Positions 17,308 to 27,079 are shown, counted from the stretch's first letter. The stretch is DNA of 58,208 nt from Acinetobacter sp. BY419 (GCF_019038395.1 NZ_JAGFXZ010000021.1:1-58208), one strand, 5' to 3'. Made by a program: numbers and translations. Notes: generated by a model not told the origin, from the letters alone.

Positions 17308-18024
17308 TTATTGAAGCTGCAGGTTTTCTAAATAATGCATCAATACCGAACTGGCTGCCTGTTCAAGCAAAGGGGCATAACTTTGATGGTCCGCCCGCAG
17401 TGCGGGAATATTTATCTGGGCTTTGCGTAACTCACAGGTATGTCCGATCAGCCATTTTTCCAAACTTTCACTGGCTACTTCAGCGTGGAATTGCAGTGCC
17501 AGAATATTTTGTCCTACCCGAAAGGCCTGATTTGGATAAAGCGCGGAACTGGCCAGTAATTCAGCCTGTTCAGGCAAATCAAAAGTATCACCATGCCAAT
17601 GCAGAACTTCGGTATTTTTTAGAGATTTCAGTGGGTTATTTTCTATAGGGGCAAGGTTGAGTTTAGACCAGCCAATTTCCTTCGCATCTCCCGAATACAC
17701 TTTAGCATCCAGTACAGCAGCAATTAACTGGGCACCCAAACAGATACCTAAAGTCGGTAAATTCTTTTTTAAGCGAACTTTAAGTAAGTCTATTTCTTCT
17801 TGTAAAAAAGGATAATCTTTAGTTTCGTAGACTGCAATCGGGCCACCAAGAATGACCATTAAGCCGGGATGTTCAAAAGCCTTGCGGAGATCATCGATGC
17901 CGGCTTCAAAATAACGCACGCGTAGCCCGAGCTGATAAAAAATATCTTCCCAAGCACCTAAGTCTTCGAAAGCCAGATGTTGAATTGCATAAACTGTATC
18001 GGGTAAATGGGCGAGGTTCAGCAT
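17308..18024 (-). CDS. Class I glutamine amidotransferase-like protein (GuaA-type domain)
   Basis: The 238-residue protein has a single class I GATase domain. The nucleophile elbow is GICLGAQL, with the catalytic Cys near residue 95. The later LQFHAEV holds the catalytic His, followed by Glu two residues on. The oxyanion segment ILGGPIAVY is also present. Free-standing relatives are often called GMP synthase-like GATases; they hydrolyse glutamine or gamma-glutamyl compounds. No synthetase domain or partner gene is adjacent, so the physiological substrate is unknown. Confidence 0.87.
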   Translation of the reverse strand: MLNLAHLPDTVYAIQHLAFEDLGAWEDIFYQLGLRVRYFEAGIDDLRKAFEHPGLMVILGGPIAVYETKDYPFLQEEIDLLKVRLKKNLPTLGICLGAQLIAAVLDAKVYSGDAKEIGWSKLNLAPIENNPLKSLKNTEVLHWHGDTFDLPEQAELLASSALYPNQAFRVGQNILALQFHAEVASESLEKWLIGHTCELRKAQINIPALRADHQSYAPLLEQAASSVLMHYLENLQLQ

Positions 18025-18161
18025 AGTTTTTTGATATCAAGGGAATGATTTAATTTAACGTGATTCAAAAGCAAAATAAAAGGCTTTATCTACCGATCCT
18101 GCGAAAAATAGAAAATAATGAGCATCACTTCAGAAAAGAGTAATTGATGTAGAATCAGCAG
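18025..18161. other. Intergenic stretch before the GST relic
   Basis: No gene seen; probably holds the promoter of the divergent amidotransferase-like gene and further decayed sequence of the GST relic to its right. Confidence 0.4.
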
Positions 18162-18493
18162 ATGCCTTCCAATTCGATATTTCATTCGCCAAAAAAATGT
18201 TTAGATCTTAGAGTAGCCCTAACCAAAGAAATTCGGCGATTGGTAGATGTAGCAATACATACACACTGGACGATGTATGGTTGACTGAACATTGCTCAAT
18301 TGCAGACTTTGATCTGGCCTTCATGCTGCATCGTCTGCTGACATACCAACTGAAACTTTCTATAAGAATAATAGAATATATTGAGCGAAATTTTAAGCGT
18401 ACGTCGGTACAGACTTCGATGACAAAGAACGGAAAGGCTAAAATGTCATCCCTTAAAATGAATAAAACAATTCATAAAAAACTACTTAAATAG
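18162..18493 (+). pseudogene. Glutathione S-transferase C-terminal relic
   Basis: Two frames together encode a GST (YfcF-like) C-terminal domain. Frame one, from 18162, gives PKKCLDLRVALTKEIRRLVD to Ala-Ile-His-Thr-His. A shift near 18270 leads into DVWLTEHCSIADFDLAFMLH and YIERNFKRTSVQ. The Ser-Ile-Ala-Asp-Phe-Asp-Leu-Ala step is the N-capping box and hydrophobic staple typical of GST helix 6. The N-terminal thioredoxin-like domain with the glutathione site is missing. A basic tail runs to 18493. This is a dead gene fragment upstream of the CDF transporter. Confidence 0.65.
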
Positions 18494-18538
18494 ATAAAAA
18501 TTAAGCGTAATATCAATAAGAACAAAGCTGGAAATATA

Positions 18539-18557
18539 CTGAGGATGCAGTCCTCAG
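18539..18557. promoter_or_regulatory. Short perfect inverted repeat before the CDF gene
   Basis: CTGAGGA and TCCTCAG are 7-bp arms separated by TGCAG, 25 bases before the GTG start. It could be a small operator or an mRNA leader hairpin near the ribosome binding site; no regulator gene is adjacent. Confidence 0.35.
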
Positions 18558-18581
18558 CGAATAATAATGCAGGAGTGGCCG

Positions 18582-19523
18582 GTGGATAATTCACATCATC
18601 ATGAGCATAGTCATGTCAACGTGACTGCAGGAAATGCCAGAAAATTATCGATAGCTCTGGCATTAACCACCACTTTTTTAGTTGTGGAAGTGATTGCCGG
18701 TTTTCTGACTCAAAGTCTAGCCTTACTCTCTGATGCTGCGCATATGTTTACCGATGCTGCTGCACTGGCTATTGCACTGGTAGCCATCAAAATCGGACAA
18801 AAACCGGCAGATAATAAACGGACTTTTGGCTATCAGCGTTTTGAGATTCTGGCTGCCCTGTTTAATGCCTTAATGCTCTTTGTGGTGGCGATTTATATTT
18901 TATTTGAAGCGTATCAGCGCTTGAGTCACCCACCGGAAATCCAGAGTCTCGGCATGATGATTGTTGCTGCCTTGGGACTAGTCATTAATCTGATTTCCAT
19001 GAAAATTCTGGTGTCCAGTAGTCAGGAAAGTCTCAATGTTAAAGGCGCTTATCTGGAAGTACTCAGTGATGCGCTGGGATCGGTGGGGGTGATTATTGGG
19101 GCACTGGTGATTTATTTCACTGGCTGGATGTGGATAGATACGCTAATTGCGGTATTGATCGGATTTTGGGTATTGCCAAGAACGTGGATTTTGCTGAAAC
19201 AGAGCATCAATATTTTGCTTGAAGGTGTGCCGGAGGAAATTGATATTGAAAAATTACGTCACGATCTTTTGGCGCTTGAAGGGGTTCAGGATATTCATCA
19301 GCTCAAGGTCTGGGCAATTACTTCCAAAAAAGTCATGCTAACCGTGCATCTGGTTGCCCCGAATGTAGATTATCAGAAACTGCGTCATCAGGCCTTTGAG
19401 ATGCTCCACCATGAGCATCATATTACCGAGATGACCTTGCAGATTGAAGCGGAAGACTGTCCACCGGAACATCGGGGACAATCCTCACATCCGCATGGAC
19501 ATAGCGAGACACCTCAGCATTGA
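18582..19523 (+). CDS. Cation diffusion facilitator (CzcD/ZitB-type zinc/cobalt/cadmium exporter)
   Basis: Exports divalent metal ions (usually Zn, also Co or Cd) in exchange for protons across the inner membrane. I choose GTG 18582, six bases after AGGAG; an ATG 15 bases upstream has no binding site. Residues form six hydrophobic helices. The metal site is LSDAAHMFTDA in helix 2 and LEVLSDALGS in helix 5 (His/Asp ligands). His-rich N-terminal (HHHEHSH) and C-terminal (HPHGHS) ends may bind metal. The C-terminal cytoplasmic domain has the usual ferredoxin-like sequence. Confidence 0.93.
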   Translation: MDNSHHHEHSHVNVTAGNARKLSIALALTTTFLVVEVIAGFLTQSLALLSDAAHMFTDAAALAIALVAIKIGQKPADNKRTFGYQRFEILAALFNALMLFVVAIYILFEAYQRLSHPPEIQSLGMMIVAALGLVINLISMKILVSSSQESLNVKGAYLEVLSDALGSVGVIIGALVIYFTGWMWIDTLIAVLIGFWVLPRTWILLKQSINILLEGVPEEIDIEKLRHDLLALEGVQDIHQLKVWAITSKKVMLTVHLVAPNVDYQKLRHQAFEMLHHEHHITEMTLQIEAEDCPPEHRGQSSHPHGHSETPQH

Positions 19524-19551
19524 AACAGAAAAATTCTAAGCGTCGGAGATA

Positions 19552-20532
19552 TTAATTCTTTTTTAGAAGTGAACCGATGACATCTAAATAACTAGGCGGA
19601 GCCTTGACATAATGACGCTCCCTTAACATCTGATGCATCTTCGCCAGCTTTTGATGCGGAACAGAGGCCATCAAATGATGTTCAATATGATAGTTCACAT
19701 GAACAGGCGCAACAAAAGCACGCGCCAGCCAACCTGCACGCGTAGTTCGGGTATTACTGAGGGCAGAATGACTGGTTTTTAGCCCGGCATGTTCAGCCAT
19801 GGCACGGATGCGGATAAACAAAGGGAACGGAGTGATATAGGCAAGAGGCCATAATAAATACAGTTTAGGATGTCCGCTGGCCCAAAGTGCAGAAAAAATT
19901 GCTGCATTTGAGATCAGCATACCGGAACTATTTTTAAGCAGATTTTTTGCTAACTCTAAATTGCTGCGATCCCCACGCGGAATTGGCTTGGGGTCGTTGG
20001 AAACACTCCATTCCAATAATTCAAGATCCATCAATACTCGACCTGCAAGAAACTTAAGTCCAGACTGCCCATTCAGATCACGGAAGAGTTTTCTGAATAA
20101 TGATCTTTGAGTAATGGGGAAATTTTTTACCAAGCCCAAGTCGGGATCATCTGGCTGCGAGGTTTTAGCATGATGTTTCAAATGATGGGGACGATACTTA
20201 CTGACATCATTCCAGATCGGGCGTGCACAGAACCAGTCAGTCAAATGGGTATTTAACCATTTGGTTTTGAAAAGGCTATGATGTGAAGCATCATGCATCA
20301 AGATGGCCATTGCAAGCTGGCGTCCGGCCAGAATGGCCAATGCCAGCGCGCACATCAGTACTTTTCCCCATGCAGGCAGATATTCCCAGCTATAGGCTAC
20401 CGTCCCAAAGGTCATGACAATCACGGCCCAGGTCGAACCCACTGCCCAAACTCCCTGTACATCGGAGGTCGTGGTAAGTTCTTTAATTTCGTCGCGACTA
20501 AAAAGTTCTGTGACGCTGACCTTGCTGTTCAT
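19552..20532 (-). CDS. Membrane fatty acid desaturase
   Basis: Di-iron membrane enzyme that inserts a double bond into an acyl chain. The three histidine boxes are present: HDASHH (80-85), HHLKHH (116-121) and NYHIEHH (about 281-287). Hydrophobic stretches near residues 30-80 and 205-240 span the membrane. The 326-residue size fits the FA_desaturase family (Pfam FA_desaturase type). An AGG site precedes the ATG. Regiospecificity and substrate cannot be read. The converging CDF gene ends only 28 bases away. Confidence 0.9.
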   Translation of the reverse strand: MNSKVSVTELFSRDEIKELTTTSDVQGVWAVGSTWAVIVMTFGTVAYSWEYLPAWGKVLMCALALAILAGRQLAMAILMHDASHHSLFKTKWLNTHLTDWFCARPIWNDVSKYRPHHLKHHAKTSQPDDPDLGLVKNFPITQRSLFRKLFRDLNGQSGLKFLAGRVLMDLELLEWSVSNDPKPIPRGDRSNLELAKNLLKNSSGMLISNAAIFSALWASGHPKLYLLWPLAYITPFPLFIRIRAMAEHAGLKTSHSALSNTRTTRAGWLARAFVAPVHVNYHIEHHLMASVPHQKLAKMHQMLRERHYVKAPPSYLDVIGSLLKKN

Positions 20533-20625
20533 TTATCTGCCTGTATTTAGTTCTTATCGCTGTATCTAATATATTTACAACAAATATTACAGTCAATTTA
20601 TTTTTGTGTGTAAAAAAGAAATGAA

Positions 20626-21414
20626 TTAGACCCCTTGGTCTTTAAAATATTGTTGCCATAAAAATTGTCCCTGTTTTTCTATTTTGCGGACTGTGAGCTC
20701 AAATTGATGTCGAGCATCGGCATCTATCCATTCTGCAGGAAGCAGGGGATCTGCACGCAAACTAAATAGGGCAGATTTACCCAGATAAAAAGCACTCTTT
20801 GCAGCATCTGCTAGAGTTGGATCCGGGTGGTTTTTAAACCATTCATTGATATCATGCTGGACTGCGTGATAGGTCTGATGTAGCGTAGGAATGTTCCATA
20901 AGCTACGAACGTCAGTTTCATTTTCCAGCTGACTGACTTGAAAAAAACGTGCATCTGGATCTAAACCAAACTCAATTGTGGCTGTTTTTAGTATACTTAG
21001 GCTCAGTGTTAAATTATCTGGACGAATAAAAACATTTTGCTCTAATTCCTGAAAACCATAATAACGTAGTGCTTTTTCCCTTTTAGATAATGCCGTACGA
21101 TCTACGCGTCCTAAAGCACCCGTATAGACCAGTACATATTTTCCATCCCAGGTGGTCGCCGTTTGCATATAGGGTTGTTTATTTAAACTGATAAAAGAAG
21201 TATCGAACTTTTTCTCTACCAATTGATACACCCCGCGCTTTACAGATTGAATGATATTTTCCTGATTTAATCGGGCCACAGCGACACGAATGCCATTGTC
21301 AGATATATCTAATAATTCAGCTGCCGCTAACATCCGCTTGATAGAGAGGGTTGAGTCTTTAGAAGCGTAAAGAAGGTCTAAAACAAGATGACGTGCGTTC
21401 AGTTTATAAGTCAT
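20626..21414 (-). CDS. PaaX-family transcriptional regulator
   Basis: The 262-residue protein has an N-terminal winged helix-turn-helix (residues about 1-65, ending GIRVAVARLNQENIIQSVKRGVYQL). A central domain and the C-terminal PaaX-like segment (FYLGKSALFSLRADPLLPAEW) follow. PaaX represses phenylacetate catabolism and responds to phenylacetyl-CoA, but no paa gene is here, so its target is unknown. It lies 93 bases upstream of the desaturase gene on the same strand, which makes the desaturase a possible target or co-transcribed partner. Confidence 0.82.
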   Translation of the reverse strand: MTYKLNARHLVLDLLYASKDSTLSIKRMLAAAELLDISDNGIRVAVARLNQENIIQSVKRGVYQLVEKKFDTSFISLNKQPYMQTATTWDGKYVLVYTGALGRVDRTALSKREKALRYYGFQELEQNVFIRPDNLTLSLSILKTATIEFGLDPDARFFQVSQLENETDVRSLWNIPTLHQTYHAVQHDINEWFKNHPDPTLADAAKSAFYLGKSALFSLRADPLLPAEWIDADARHQFELTVRKIEKQGQFLWQQYFKDQGV

Positions 21415-21569
21415 GAAACGATATCGTAATTAAAGGAATTGAAAGTTTTGAAGTTTATTTACAATAGCACTTTGTTGTGAATAACCCAAAAAAGTTGTCG
21501 AGGTAGAAGTAGGACAAGACGTGATTTTAGATCTGCTTTTTATCAATAAAAATTTTTAAAATACAATAA

Positions 21570-21600
21570 AAAAACCCTCATCTTTCGATAAGGGTTTTTC
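21570..21600 (-). terminator. Terminator after tRNA-Gly
   Basis: Nine-base stem (21570-21578 with 21591-21599) containing AACCCT/AGGGTT. On the minus strand it is followed by a T run. Confidence 0.8.
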
Positions 21601-21606
21601 GTATTC

Positions 21607-21682
21607 TGGAGCGGGAAAGGAGACTCGAACTCCCGACCCCAACCTTGGCAAGGTTATGCTCTACCAACTGAGCTATTCCCGC
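21607..21682 (-). tRNA. tRNA-Gly (anticodon GCC)
   Basis: Read on the minus strand, the 76 bases begin GCGGGAATAGCTCAGTTGGT, with a 7-bp acceptor stem pairing with TCCCGC near the end. The anticodon loop has TTGCCAA, the T-arm has GGTTCGA-type TTCGAGT, and a CCA is encoded at the 3' end (discriminator T). All canonical arms are present. A strong promoter sits just upstream and a terminator just downstream. It follows cysS. Confidence 0.97.
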
Positions 21683-21692
21683 AATGAGGGCT

Positions 21693-21720
21693 ATTATAGA
21701 GAATCCTAGATCTGTGTCAA
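21693..21720 (-). promoter_or_regulatory. Consensus promoter for tRNA-Gly
   Basis: Minus strand: TTGACA at 21720-21715 and TATAAT at 21698-21693, separated by 16 bases, ending 11 bases before the tRNA 5' end. Both hexamers match the sigma-70 consensus perfectly. The region is bracketed by an 8-bp inverted repeat (21695-21702 with 21722-21729) that overlaps the -10. Confidence 0.85.
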
Positions 21721-21744
21721 CTCTCTATAAATCTGTTTGACTAA

Positions 21745-23166
21745 TTAATCAGCACGGCGCCAAACAGTACCTTGACGGGTATCCTCAAGAACAATCCCCT
21801 GATCAAGCAGGGATTGGCGAATTTCGTCTGCACGCGCAAATTCTTTGGCTTTCTTGGCGTCTTTACGTTGTTGAATTAAACCTTCAATTTGTTCAGGTGA
21901 CAACCCTAGAGCTTCCTGACCAATGTCAGATTTGAGGAACTCATCTACATCTTGCTGTACCAGACCGAGAATATTGGTCAGATGGCGTAAAGTAGCGTAG
22001 TAGATCGCTGCCTGTTCCGCATTTTCTTCTTTCACCGCACGATTCAGCTCTTTGTTAATTTCAAATAGCACTGCAATGGCTTCAGGCGTATTGAAATCAT
22101 CACGCATGGCAGCATTAAAACGCTCAACCAAAGCGTCATCCAGGGTTTCCACCCGATGATCGCCATAAACAGCCTGATAGGTTTTAAATGAATGGTAGAA
22201 ACGAGACAATGTGTTTTTCGCTTCTTTTAGCGCAACATCGGAATAGTTCACCGGGCTACGATAGTGTGAAGACACAATAAAGTAACGCACCACTTCCGGA
22301 TGGAATTTTTCAATCACGTCGCGAATGGTAAAGAAATTGCCTAAAGACTTAGACATTTTCTCGCCATCCACATTAATGAATCCGGCATGCATCCAGTAGT
22401 TCACATATTGTTCACCGGTTGCTGCTTCTGATTGAGCAATTTCATTTTCATGATGCGGGAAGGTCAAATCGGCACCGCCGCCATGAATGTCGAAGTGATT
22501 GCCCAGGCAGCAGGTCGACATCGCTGAACATTCAATATGCCAGCCTGGACGGCCATTGCCCCAAGGTGATGCCCATGAAGGCTCGTTCTCTTTGGCATGT
22601 TTCCAGAGGACAAAGTCAAACGGATGCTTCTTTTGCACTTCAACGTCTACACGCTCAGAAGCACCAGCCTGCATATCTTCCAGTTTACGGCCAGAAAGGC
22701 GACCATATTTGGCAAATTTCTCGACTTCAAAATAGACATCGCCATTATTGGATGAATAAGCCGTACCTTTGTCGACCAGATTGCCGATCATGTCTTGCAT
22801 TTGATCGATGTAATCTGTCGCTTTAGGGGCAGCATCAGGCGGGAGACAGCCCAGCTTGGCAAAGTCTTCATTCATCGCATCAATAAAGCGACTGGTCAAC
22901 TCCGAGATACTTTCGCCATTTTCATTGGCACGTTTAATAATCTTGTCATCAATATCAGTAATGTTACGCACGTATTTGACTTTCCAGCCTTGGCTACGCA
23001 AGAAACGGATAATATAGTCAAATGCAACCACTGTACGTGCGTGTCCTATATGACAGTAGTCATAGACTGTCATTCCACAGACATACAGGTCAATCTGACC
23101 TTCAACACGAGGTACAAATTCTACTTTTTTGCGTTGCTCTGAGTTATATAGAACAAATGGTTGCAT
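21745..23166 (-). CDS. cysS: Cysteinyl-tRNA synthetase
   Basis: Charges tRNA-Cys with cysteine; class I synthetase with a catalytic zinc. The 473-residue protein has Cys30 and CHIGHART (38-45, the HIGH motif). [10 protein letters not shown] and [14 protein letters not shown] contribute further zinc and active-site residues, and [10 protein letters not shown] is the KMSKS motif. Full family length. The gene's 3' end is close to the tRNA-Gly promoter. Confidence 0.97.
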   Translation of the reverse strand: MQPFVLYNSEQRKKVEFVPRVEGQIDLYVCGMTVYDYCHIGHARTVVAFDYIIRFLRSQGWKVKYVRNITDIDDKIIKRANENGESISELTSRFIDAMNEDFAKLGCLPPDAAPKATDYIDQMQDMIGNLVDKGTAYSSNNGDVYFEVEKFAKYGRLSGRKLEDMQAGASERVDVEVQKKHPFDFVLWKHAKENEPSWASPWGNGRPGWHIECSAMSTCCLGNHFDIHGGGADLTFPHHENEIAQSEAATGEQYVNYWMHAGFINVDGEKMSKSLGNFFTIRDVIEKFHPEVVRYFIVSSHYRSPVNYSDVALKEAKNTLSRFYHSFKTYQAVYGDHRVETLDDALVERFNAAMRDDFNTPEAIAVLFEINKELNRAVKEENAEQAAIYYATLRHLTNILGLVQQDVDEFLKSDIGQEALGLSPEQIEGLIQQRKDAKKAKEFARADEIRQSLLDQGIVLEDTRQGTVWRRAD

Positions 23167-23666
23167 AGCTGTTCAAAAGACTTCAAATGAAAGGATGAAT
23201 CATCTTAACCTAAGCATAATTTTTCATAAAGATAAAAGCGTAAAAAGCCTCAGTTATTTAGCAAAGTTAGGCAGAGCGACTGATTGAGAAAAAGATAATT
23301 TTTGAGCGAAAATGGAGATGTTGAGCTCAGCTTTTTAGAGGCAGTGTTTACTAGGAGGATTAAGTGATATGGGGATGGGTATGATCTCATTGAAACTCTA
23401 CTTATTGAAGAGAGAGTGAGCGTGCTCCGATAGAAAATAAAACAAGCACATTTTACAGCGCTAAAAATGGAGTAAATGTAGAGGCAGAGATACCAGATTA
23501 CGCAAGTCAAATACAATCGAAATATATTAAAAATGCGTAGAATCTTCTACATTTAGAAAGCTCGTAATTGCATAGCTATGCTAAAATTGCGAAAATTATA
23601 CCCATCAAACCAGAGTTTTTCTCTGTCCTTAGCGTAGGTAAACAGGCTTTGAATTCACAAAAAACA
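23167..23666. other. Intergenic region, cysS / kdsD
   Basis: About 500 bases. A minus-strand open stretch (23250-23516) has no ribosome binding site and looks non-coding. The last 100 bases are open in the kdsD frame but do not resemble a KdsD N-terminus, so I treat them as leader. The divergent promoters of cysS and the kds-lpt operon must be here. Confidence 0.5.
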
Positions 23667-24641
23667 ATGAATCAACTAGATTTCCAGAAAGTCGCACTTG
23701 AAACACTGCGCATCGAAGAAAATGCGTTACAGATTTTAGCAACACAGATTGATGACCGTTTTAGCCGTGCCTGTGAAATCATTCTACAGTGTACCGGCCG
23801 TCTGGTGATTACCGGAATGGGCAAGTCAGGTCATATTGGCCGTAAAATGGCGGCGACCTTCGCTTCGACCGGAACCCCGTCGTTCTTTATGCATCCTGGG
23901 GAAGCAGGTCATGGTGATCTGGGGATGCTGGTGGCAGGTGATGTACTGATTGCAATTTCAAACTCGGGCAAGAGTGATGAAATCATGATGCTGATGCCAC
24001 TCATCAAGCATCTAGAAATTCCTCTGATTACCATCAGTGGTGACGACCGTGGTCCAATGCCACAAAACGCCGATGTGGCTTTGACGCTCGGTAATATTCA
24101 GGAAGCTTGTCCACTCGGTTTGGCACCGACATCTTCAACCACGGCAACTTTGGCCTTGGGTGATGCTTTGGCGGTGGCTTTGCTGGACGCTCGCGGCTTT
24201 ACTTCGGATGATTTTGCACGTTCACATCCTGCGGGTGCGTTGGGTAAGCGTCTGTTATTACATGTGAAGCATCTGATGCATACTGGCGCTGATTTACCTA
24301 AAGTCTCGCCGGATACTGCCATGAACAGAGTATTGTACGAAATTTCCAATAAGCGTTTGGGCCTTACTACAGTGGTCGATGAAAATGATGTTCTGCTGGG
24401 AATTTTTACTGACGGTGACTTGCGTCGCTTGATTGACAAGCAGCAAGGCTTTGATGTCAATCTCGCAGTTAAAGATGTGATGACCAAGAATCCGTTGACT
24501 ATTTCTCAGGAAGTACGTGCAGTGGTAGCGCTGGAGCGTATGAATGAACATAAAATTAATCAATTTGTAGTCGTGGATGATGCCAATAAAGTCATTGGCG
24601 TGATCAGTATGCATGACCTGATTCAGGCTGGGGTAAATTAA
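23667..24641 (+). CDS. kdsD: Arabinose-5-phosphate isomerase
   Basis: Converts ribulose 5-phosphate to arabinose 5-phosphate, the first step toward Kdo of lipopolysaccharide. The start at ATG 23667 gives 324 residues, as in known KdsD; an upstream in-frame ATG would add 33 atypical residues. The SIS domain (VITGMGKSGHIGRKMAATFA and FFMHPGEAGHGDLGM) comes first. Two CBS domains follow from about residue 205, the second ending VIGVISMHDLIQ. First gene of the kdsD-kdsC-lptCAB operon; the next gene starts 3 bases after its stop. Confidence 0.95.
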   Translation: MNQLDFQKVALETLRIEENALQILATQIDDRFSRACEIILQCTGRLVITGMGKSGHIGRKMAATFASTGTPSFFMHPGEAGHGDLGMLVAGDVLIAISNSGKSDEIMMLMPLIKHLEIPLITISGDDRGPMPQNADVALTLGNIQEACPLGLAPTSSTTATLALGDALAVALLDARGFTSDDFARSHPAGALGKRLLLHVKHLMHTGADLPKVSPDTAMNRVLYEISNKRLGLTTVVDENDVLLGIFTDGDLRRLIDKQQGFDVNLAVKDVMTKNPLTISQEVRAVVALERMNEHKINQFVVVDDANKVIGVISMHDLIQAGVN

Positions 24642-24644
24642 TAA

Positions 24645-25184
24645 ATGGCATCTTATGTATTATTAGAGCAAGCACGTCATATTGCAGCACTGGTGCTTGA
24701 TGTAGATGGTATTTTAAGTGATGGCTTTGTAACGTTGACCAATACTGGCGATGAAATCAAATCATTCGATATTCGTGATGGTCTGGGCATGAAACTGGTT
24801 CAGCAAGCTGGGATCAAGGTCATTATTATCACGGGACGTAAAAGCAATATCGTAGAAAAGCGCATGTCGGATCTTGGTGTTGATCTGGTCTATCAGGGTC
24901 GTGAAGACAAAGGTACAGCACTTCGGGAAGCATGTGCACAGCTTAATATTGATCCTGAAGGTTGCCTGTACATGGGCGATGACTGGCCTGATCTGTCTGC
25001 TTTTGCCATTGCGGGCATGAAAGTGACAGTGCCTAATGGTCATGTCGAAGTTCGCCGCCGTGCCGACCTGGTAACTCAGGCTCAGGGTGGACGTGGTGCG
25101 GTTCGTGAAATCTGCGATATGTTGTTAATGTCCAAAGGCATGTACCAAGAGTTACTTGAAAAATATATTCGTGCGCCTTATTAA
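24645..25184 (+). CDS. kdsC: Kdo-8-phosphate phosphatase
   Basis: HAD-family phosphatase that removes phosphate from Kdo-8-phosphate. The 179 residues have the type C0 HAD motifs: LDVDGILSDG near 18-27 (nucleophile Asp19 and Asp21), ITGRKSNIV (motif II) and GDDWPDLSA (motif IV). No cap domain, as expected for a KdsC tetramer. Three bases after kdsD, 33 before lptC. Confidence 0.95.
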   Translation: MASYVLLEQARHIAALVLDVDGILSDGFVTLTNTGDEIKSFDIRDGLGMKLVQQAGIKVIIITGRKSNIVEKRMSDLGVDLVYQGREDKGTALREACAQLNIDPEGCLYMGDDWPDLSAFAIAGMKVTVPNGHVEVRRRADLVTQAQGGRGAVREICDMLLMSKGMYQELLEKYIRAPY

Positions 25185-25217
25185 TAAGTCCTATCTTTTG
25201 GATTAAGTACACCGCTT

Positions 25218-25766
25218 ATGGATACTAAAGTTTTATACATTACGGCTGTGATTATTGCCGCAATAAGTGGTGGTTATTACTATTACAGTGGCAAGGGCAA
25301 CAAGCTGCAGGCAGATTCTGCGCGCAGCATGACCTACTCCGCTCAAAATATTAACTTAACCCAGACAGATGAATCAGGTCAGGTTTCGGTTCGTGCTCAG
25401 GTGGACCGACTTGAGCAGAACCTTCAGCTAGAAACCTCAACGCTGGAAAATCTGCGTGCATCGACTTATGCCAATGGTAAAGTCGATGCAACTTTCTTTG
25501 CCAAAATGGCGCATGGTTATGATGACAATACAAAAGTTGTACTCTCTCAAGAAGTGCTTGCCACCAAAATCATGCAAAATGGGAAATTGCAGTTCCGTAC
25601 TGAAGAACTGACAGCTTTTCCAAAAACGCGTGAAATTGAAACAGACAAGACAGTGATTGTGGAATCTCCACAGGCTGAATTTGTCAGCCAGGGTCTTAAA
25701 GCCAATCTTAATGATGGTCAATACGAATTCTTTAATATTCGAGGAAAGTATGAACCAAACTCCTAA
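25218..25766 (+). CDS. lptC: LPS export system protein LptC
   Basis: Inner-membrane-anchored component of the Lpt bridge that passes lipopolysaccharide from LptB2FG to LptA. The 182-residue protein has one N-terminal membrane helix (ITAVIIAAISGGYYYY) and a periplasmic beta-jellyroll with the pattern seen in Lpt proteins (LQLETSTLENLRASTYANG). Sequence similarity in LptC is low, so position in the operon (between kdsC and lptA) is strong support. Its end overlaps lptA by 17 bases. Confidence 0.92.
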   Translation: MDTKVLYITAVIIAAISGGYYYYSGKGNKLQADSARSMTYSAQNINLTQTDESGQVSVRAQVDRLEQNLQLETSTLENLRASTYANGKVDATFFAKMAHGYDDNTKVVLSQEVLATKIMQNGKLQFRTEELTAFPKTREIETDKTVIVESPQAEFVSQGLKANLNDGQYEFFNIRGKYEPNS

Positions 25767-26316
25767 AGCCAAAATGATGCACACTTTCCTGAAGCGTATG
25801 ACGCTGGCAACTGTGGTTGGACTCGGTTCAATCTCTGCTTTTGCCTTGCCATCTGACCGTAACCAGCCAATCACCTTGCTGGCTGATCGGGCGACTTTCA
25901 ATGAGCGGACTGGTGTGACCACGTATTCGGGCAATGTCATCATTGAGCAGGGTACCATGAAACTGCAAGCCAACTCGATTGTGGCAAATCTGAACAACAA
26001 GCGTCAGATCAGTCTGATTACGGCTACAGGTAGCCCGACACAGTTTCAGCAAAAAGTGGATCCGGCCAAAGGTTTAACCAAAGGGCAGGCGCAGAAAATT
26101 GTCTACAATGCTGAAACTGGGATCATTACCCTATCTGGCAATGCATTCTTGCAACAGGATGGCGCCAGTATTCGCGGTAATACCTTGAAGTACAGCATGA
26201 ACAAAGGCGATATCGAAGCCACAGGAACACCAAATAAAACCGGTTCATCAGCGGGCCGTGTACAAATCGTGATTCCACCATCCACTTCAAAATCCTCTCC
26301 GGGAGCGCGTGATTAA
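25750..26316 (+). CDS. lptA: LPS transport periplasmic protein LptA
   Basis: Periplasmic beta-jellyroll protein that forms the bridge carrying LPS across the periplasm. I use ATG 25750 with GAGGAAAG just before it (188 residues), although the frame is open further upstream. A signal sequence ([19 protein letters not shown]) is followed by [20 protein letters not shown]. It then runs through [20 protein letters not shown] to [18 protein letters not shown], the OstA-like repeat. Overlaps lptC and shares one base with lptB. Confidence 0.94.
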   Translation: MNQTPKAKMMHTFLKRMTLATVVGLGSISAFALPSDRNQPITLLADRATFNERTGVTTYSGNVIIEQGTMKLQANSIVANLNNKRQISLITATGSPTQFQQKVDPAKGLTKGQAQKIVYNAETGIITLSGNAFLQQDGASIRGNTLKYSMNKGDIEATGTPNKTGSSAGRVQIVIPPSTSKSSPGARD

Positions 26317-27059
26317 TGGAGCAATCGCAGCAGGTTCAAACCTTAACCATTAAGCATCTGGCGAAAAACTATAATAAACGCTGGGTAGTGAAAGATGTGT
26401 CGTTCAGCATGCAAAGTGGCCAGATTGTCGGTCTGCTGGGGCCGAATGGGGCCGGTAAAACCACCAGTTTTTATATGGTGGTCGGTCTGGTGCGGATGGA
26501 TAAGGGCGAAATTTATCTGGATGATTTGGATCTTTCCGACCTGGCCATGCATGAACGGGCACGTAAGGGAATTGGTTATTTGCCGCAGGAAGCTTCGATT
26601 TTCCGGAAACTGACGATTTCCGAAAATATTATGGCGATTCTGGAAACCCGTAAAGGCATGACCAAGGTACAACGCCAGCAACGTCTGGCGGAGTTACTGG
26701 CAGACTTTAAAATTACCCATATTAAAGATTCCTTGGGAATGAGTGTATCCGGTGGTGAGCGACGTCGTGCCGAGATTGCACGTGCCTTGGCCGCTGATCC
26801 TAAGTTTATGCTACTCGATGAGCCTTTTGCCGGCGTCGATCCGATCTCGGTTGGTGATATTAAAGATATTATTACCAACTTGAAAGATCGTGGGATTGGG
26901 GTGCTGATTACCGATCATAATGTGCGAGAAACATTAGCAATTTGTGAGCATGCCTATATTGTCAGTGAAGGTGCATTGCTCGCTGAAGGCACACCGGAAG
27001 AAATTCTGGCGAATGAGACCGTGAGAAAAGTTTATCTGGGTGATGATTTCACTGTTTAA
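26316..27059 (+). CDS. lptB: LPS export ABC transporter ATP-binding protein
   Basis: ATPase that powers LPS extraction from the inner membrane with LptF and LptG. Walker [10 protein letters not shown] (42-50), Q-loop near LPQEAS, signature [15 protein letters not shown] (about 143-157), Walker [14 protein letters not shown] and H-loop TDHNVRET are all present. The length, 247 residues, fits. Its start codon overlaps the lptA stop, so translation is probably coupled. lptF and lptG are not in this window. Confidence 0.96.
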   Translation: MEQSQQVQTLTIKHLAKNYNKRWVVKDVSFSMQSGQIVGLLGPNGAGKTTSFYMVVGLVRMDKGEIYLDDLDLSDLAMHERARKGIGYLPQEASIFRKLTISENIMAILETRKGMTKVQRQQRLAELLADFKITHIKDSLGMSVSGGERRRAEIARALAADPKFMLLDEPFAGVDPISVGDIKDIITNLKDRGIGVLITDHNVRETLAICEHAYIVSEGALLAEGTPEEILANETVRKVYLGDDFTV

Positions 27060-27079
27060 ATGATTCTGTTCTATATAAA

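Noticed and set aside
22419..22826. A 135-codon plus-strand frame opposite cysS
   Set aside because: Antisense shadow of a well-conserved essential gene, no start signals.
23250..23516. An 88-codon minus-strand frame before kdsD
   Set aside because: No ribosome binding site, Ser/Leu/Tyr-rich low-quality composition, and no domain; likely chance.
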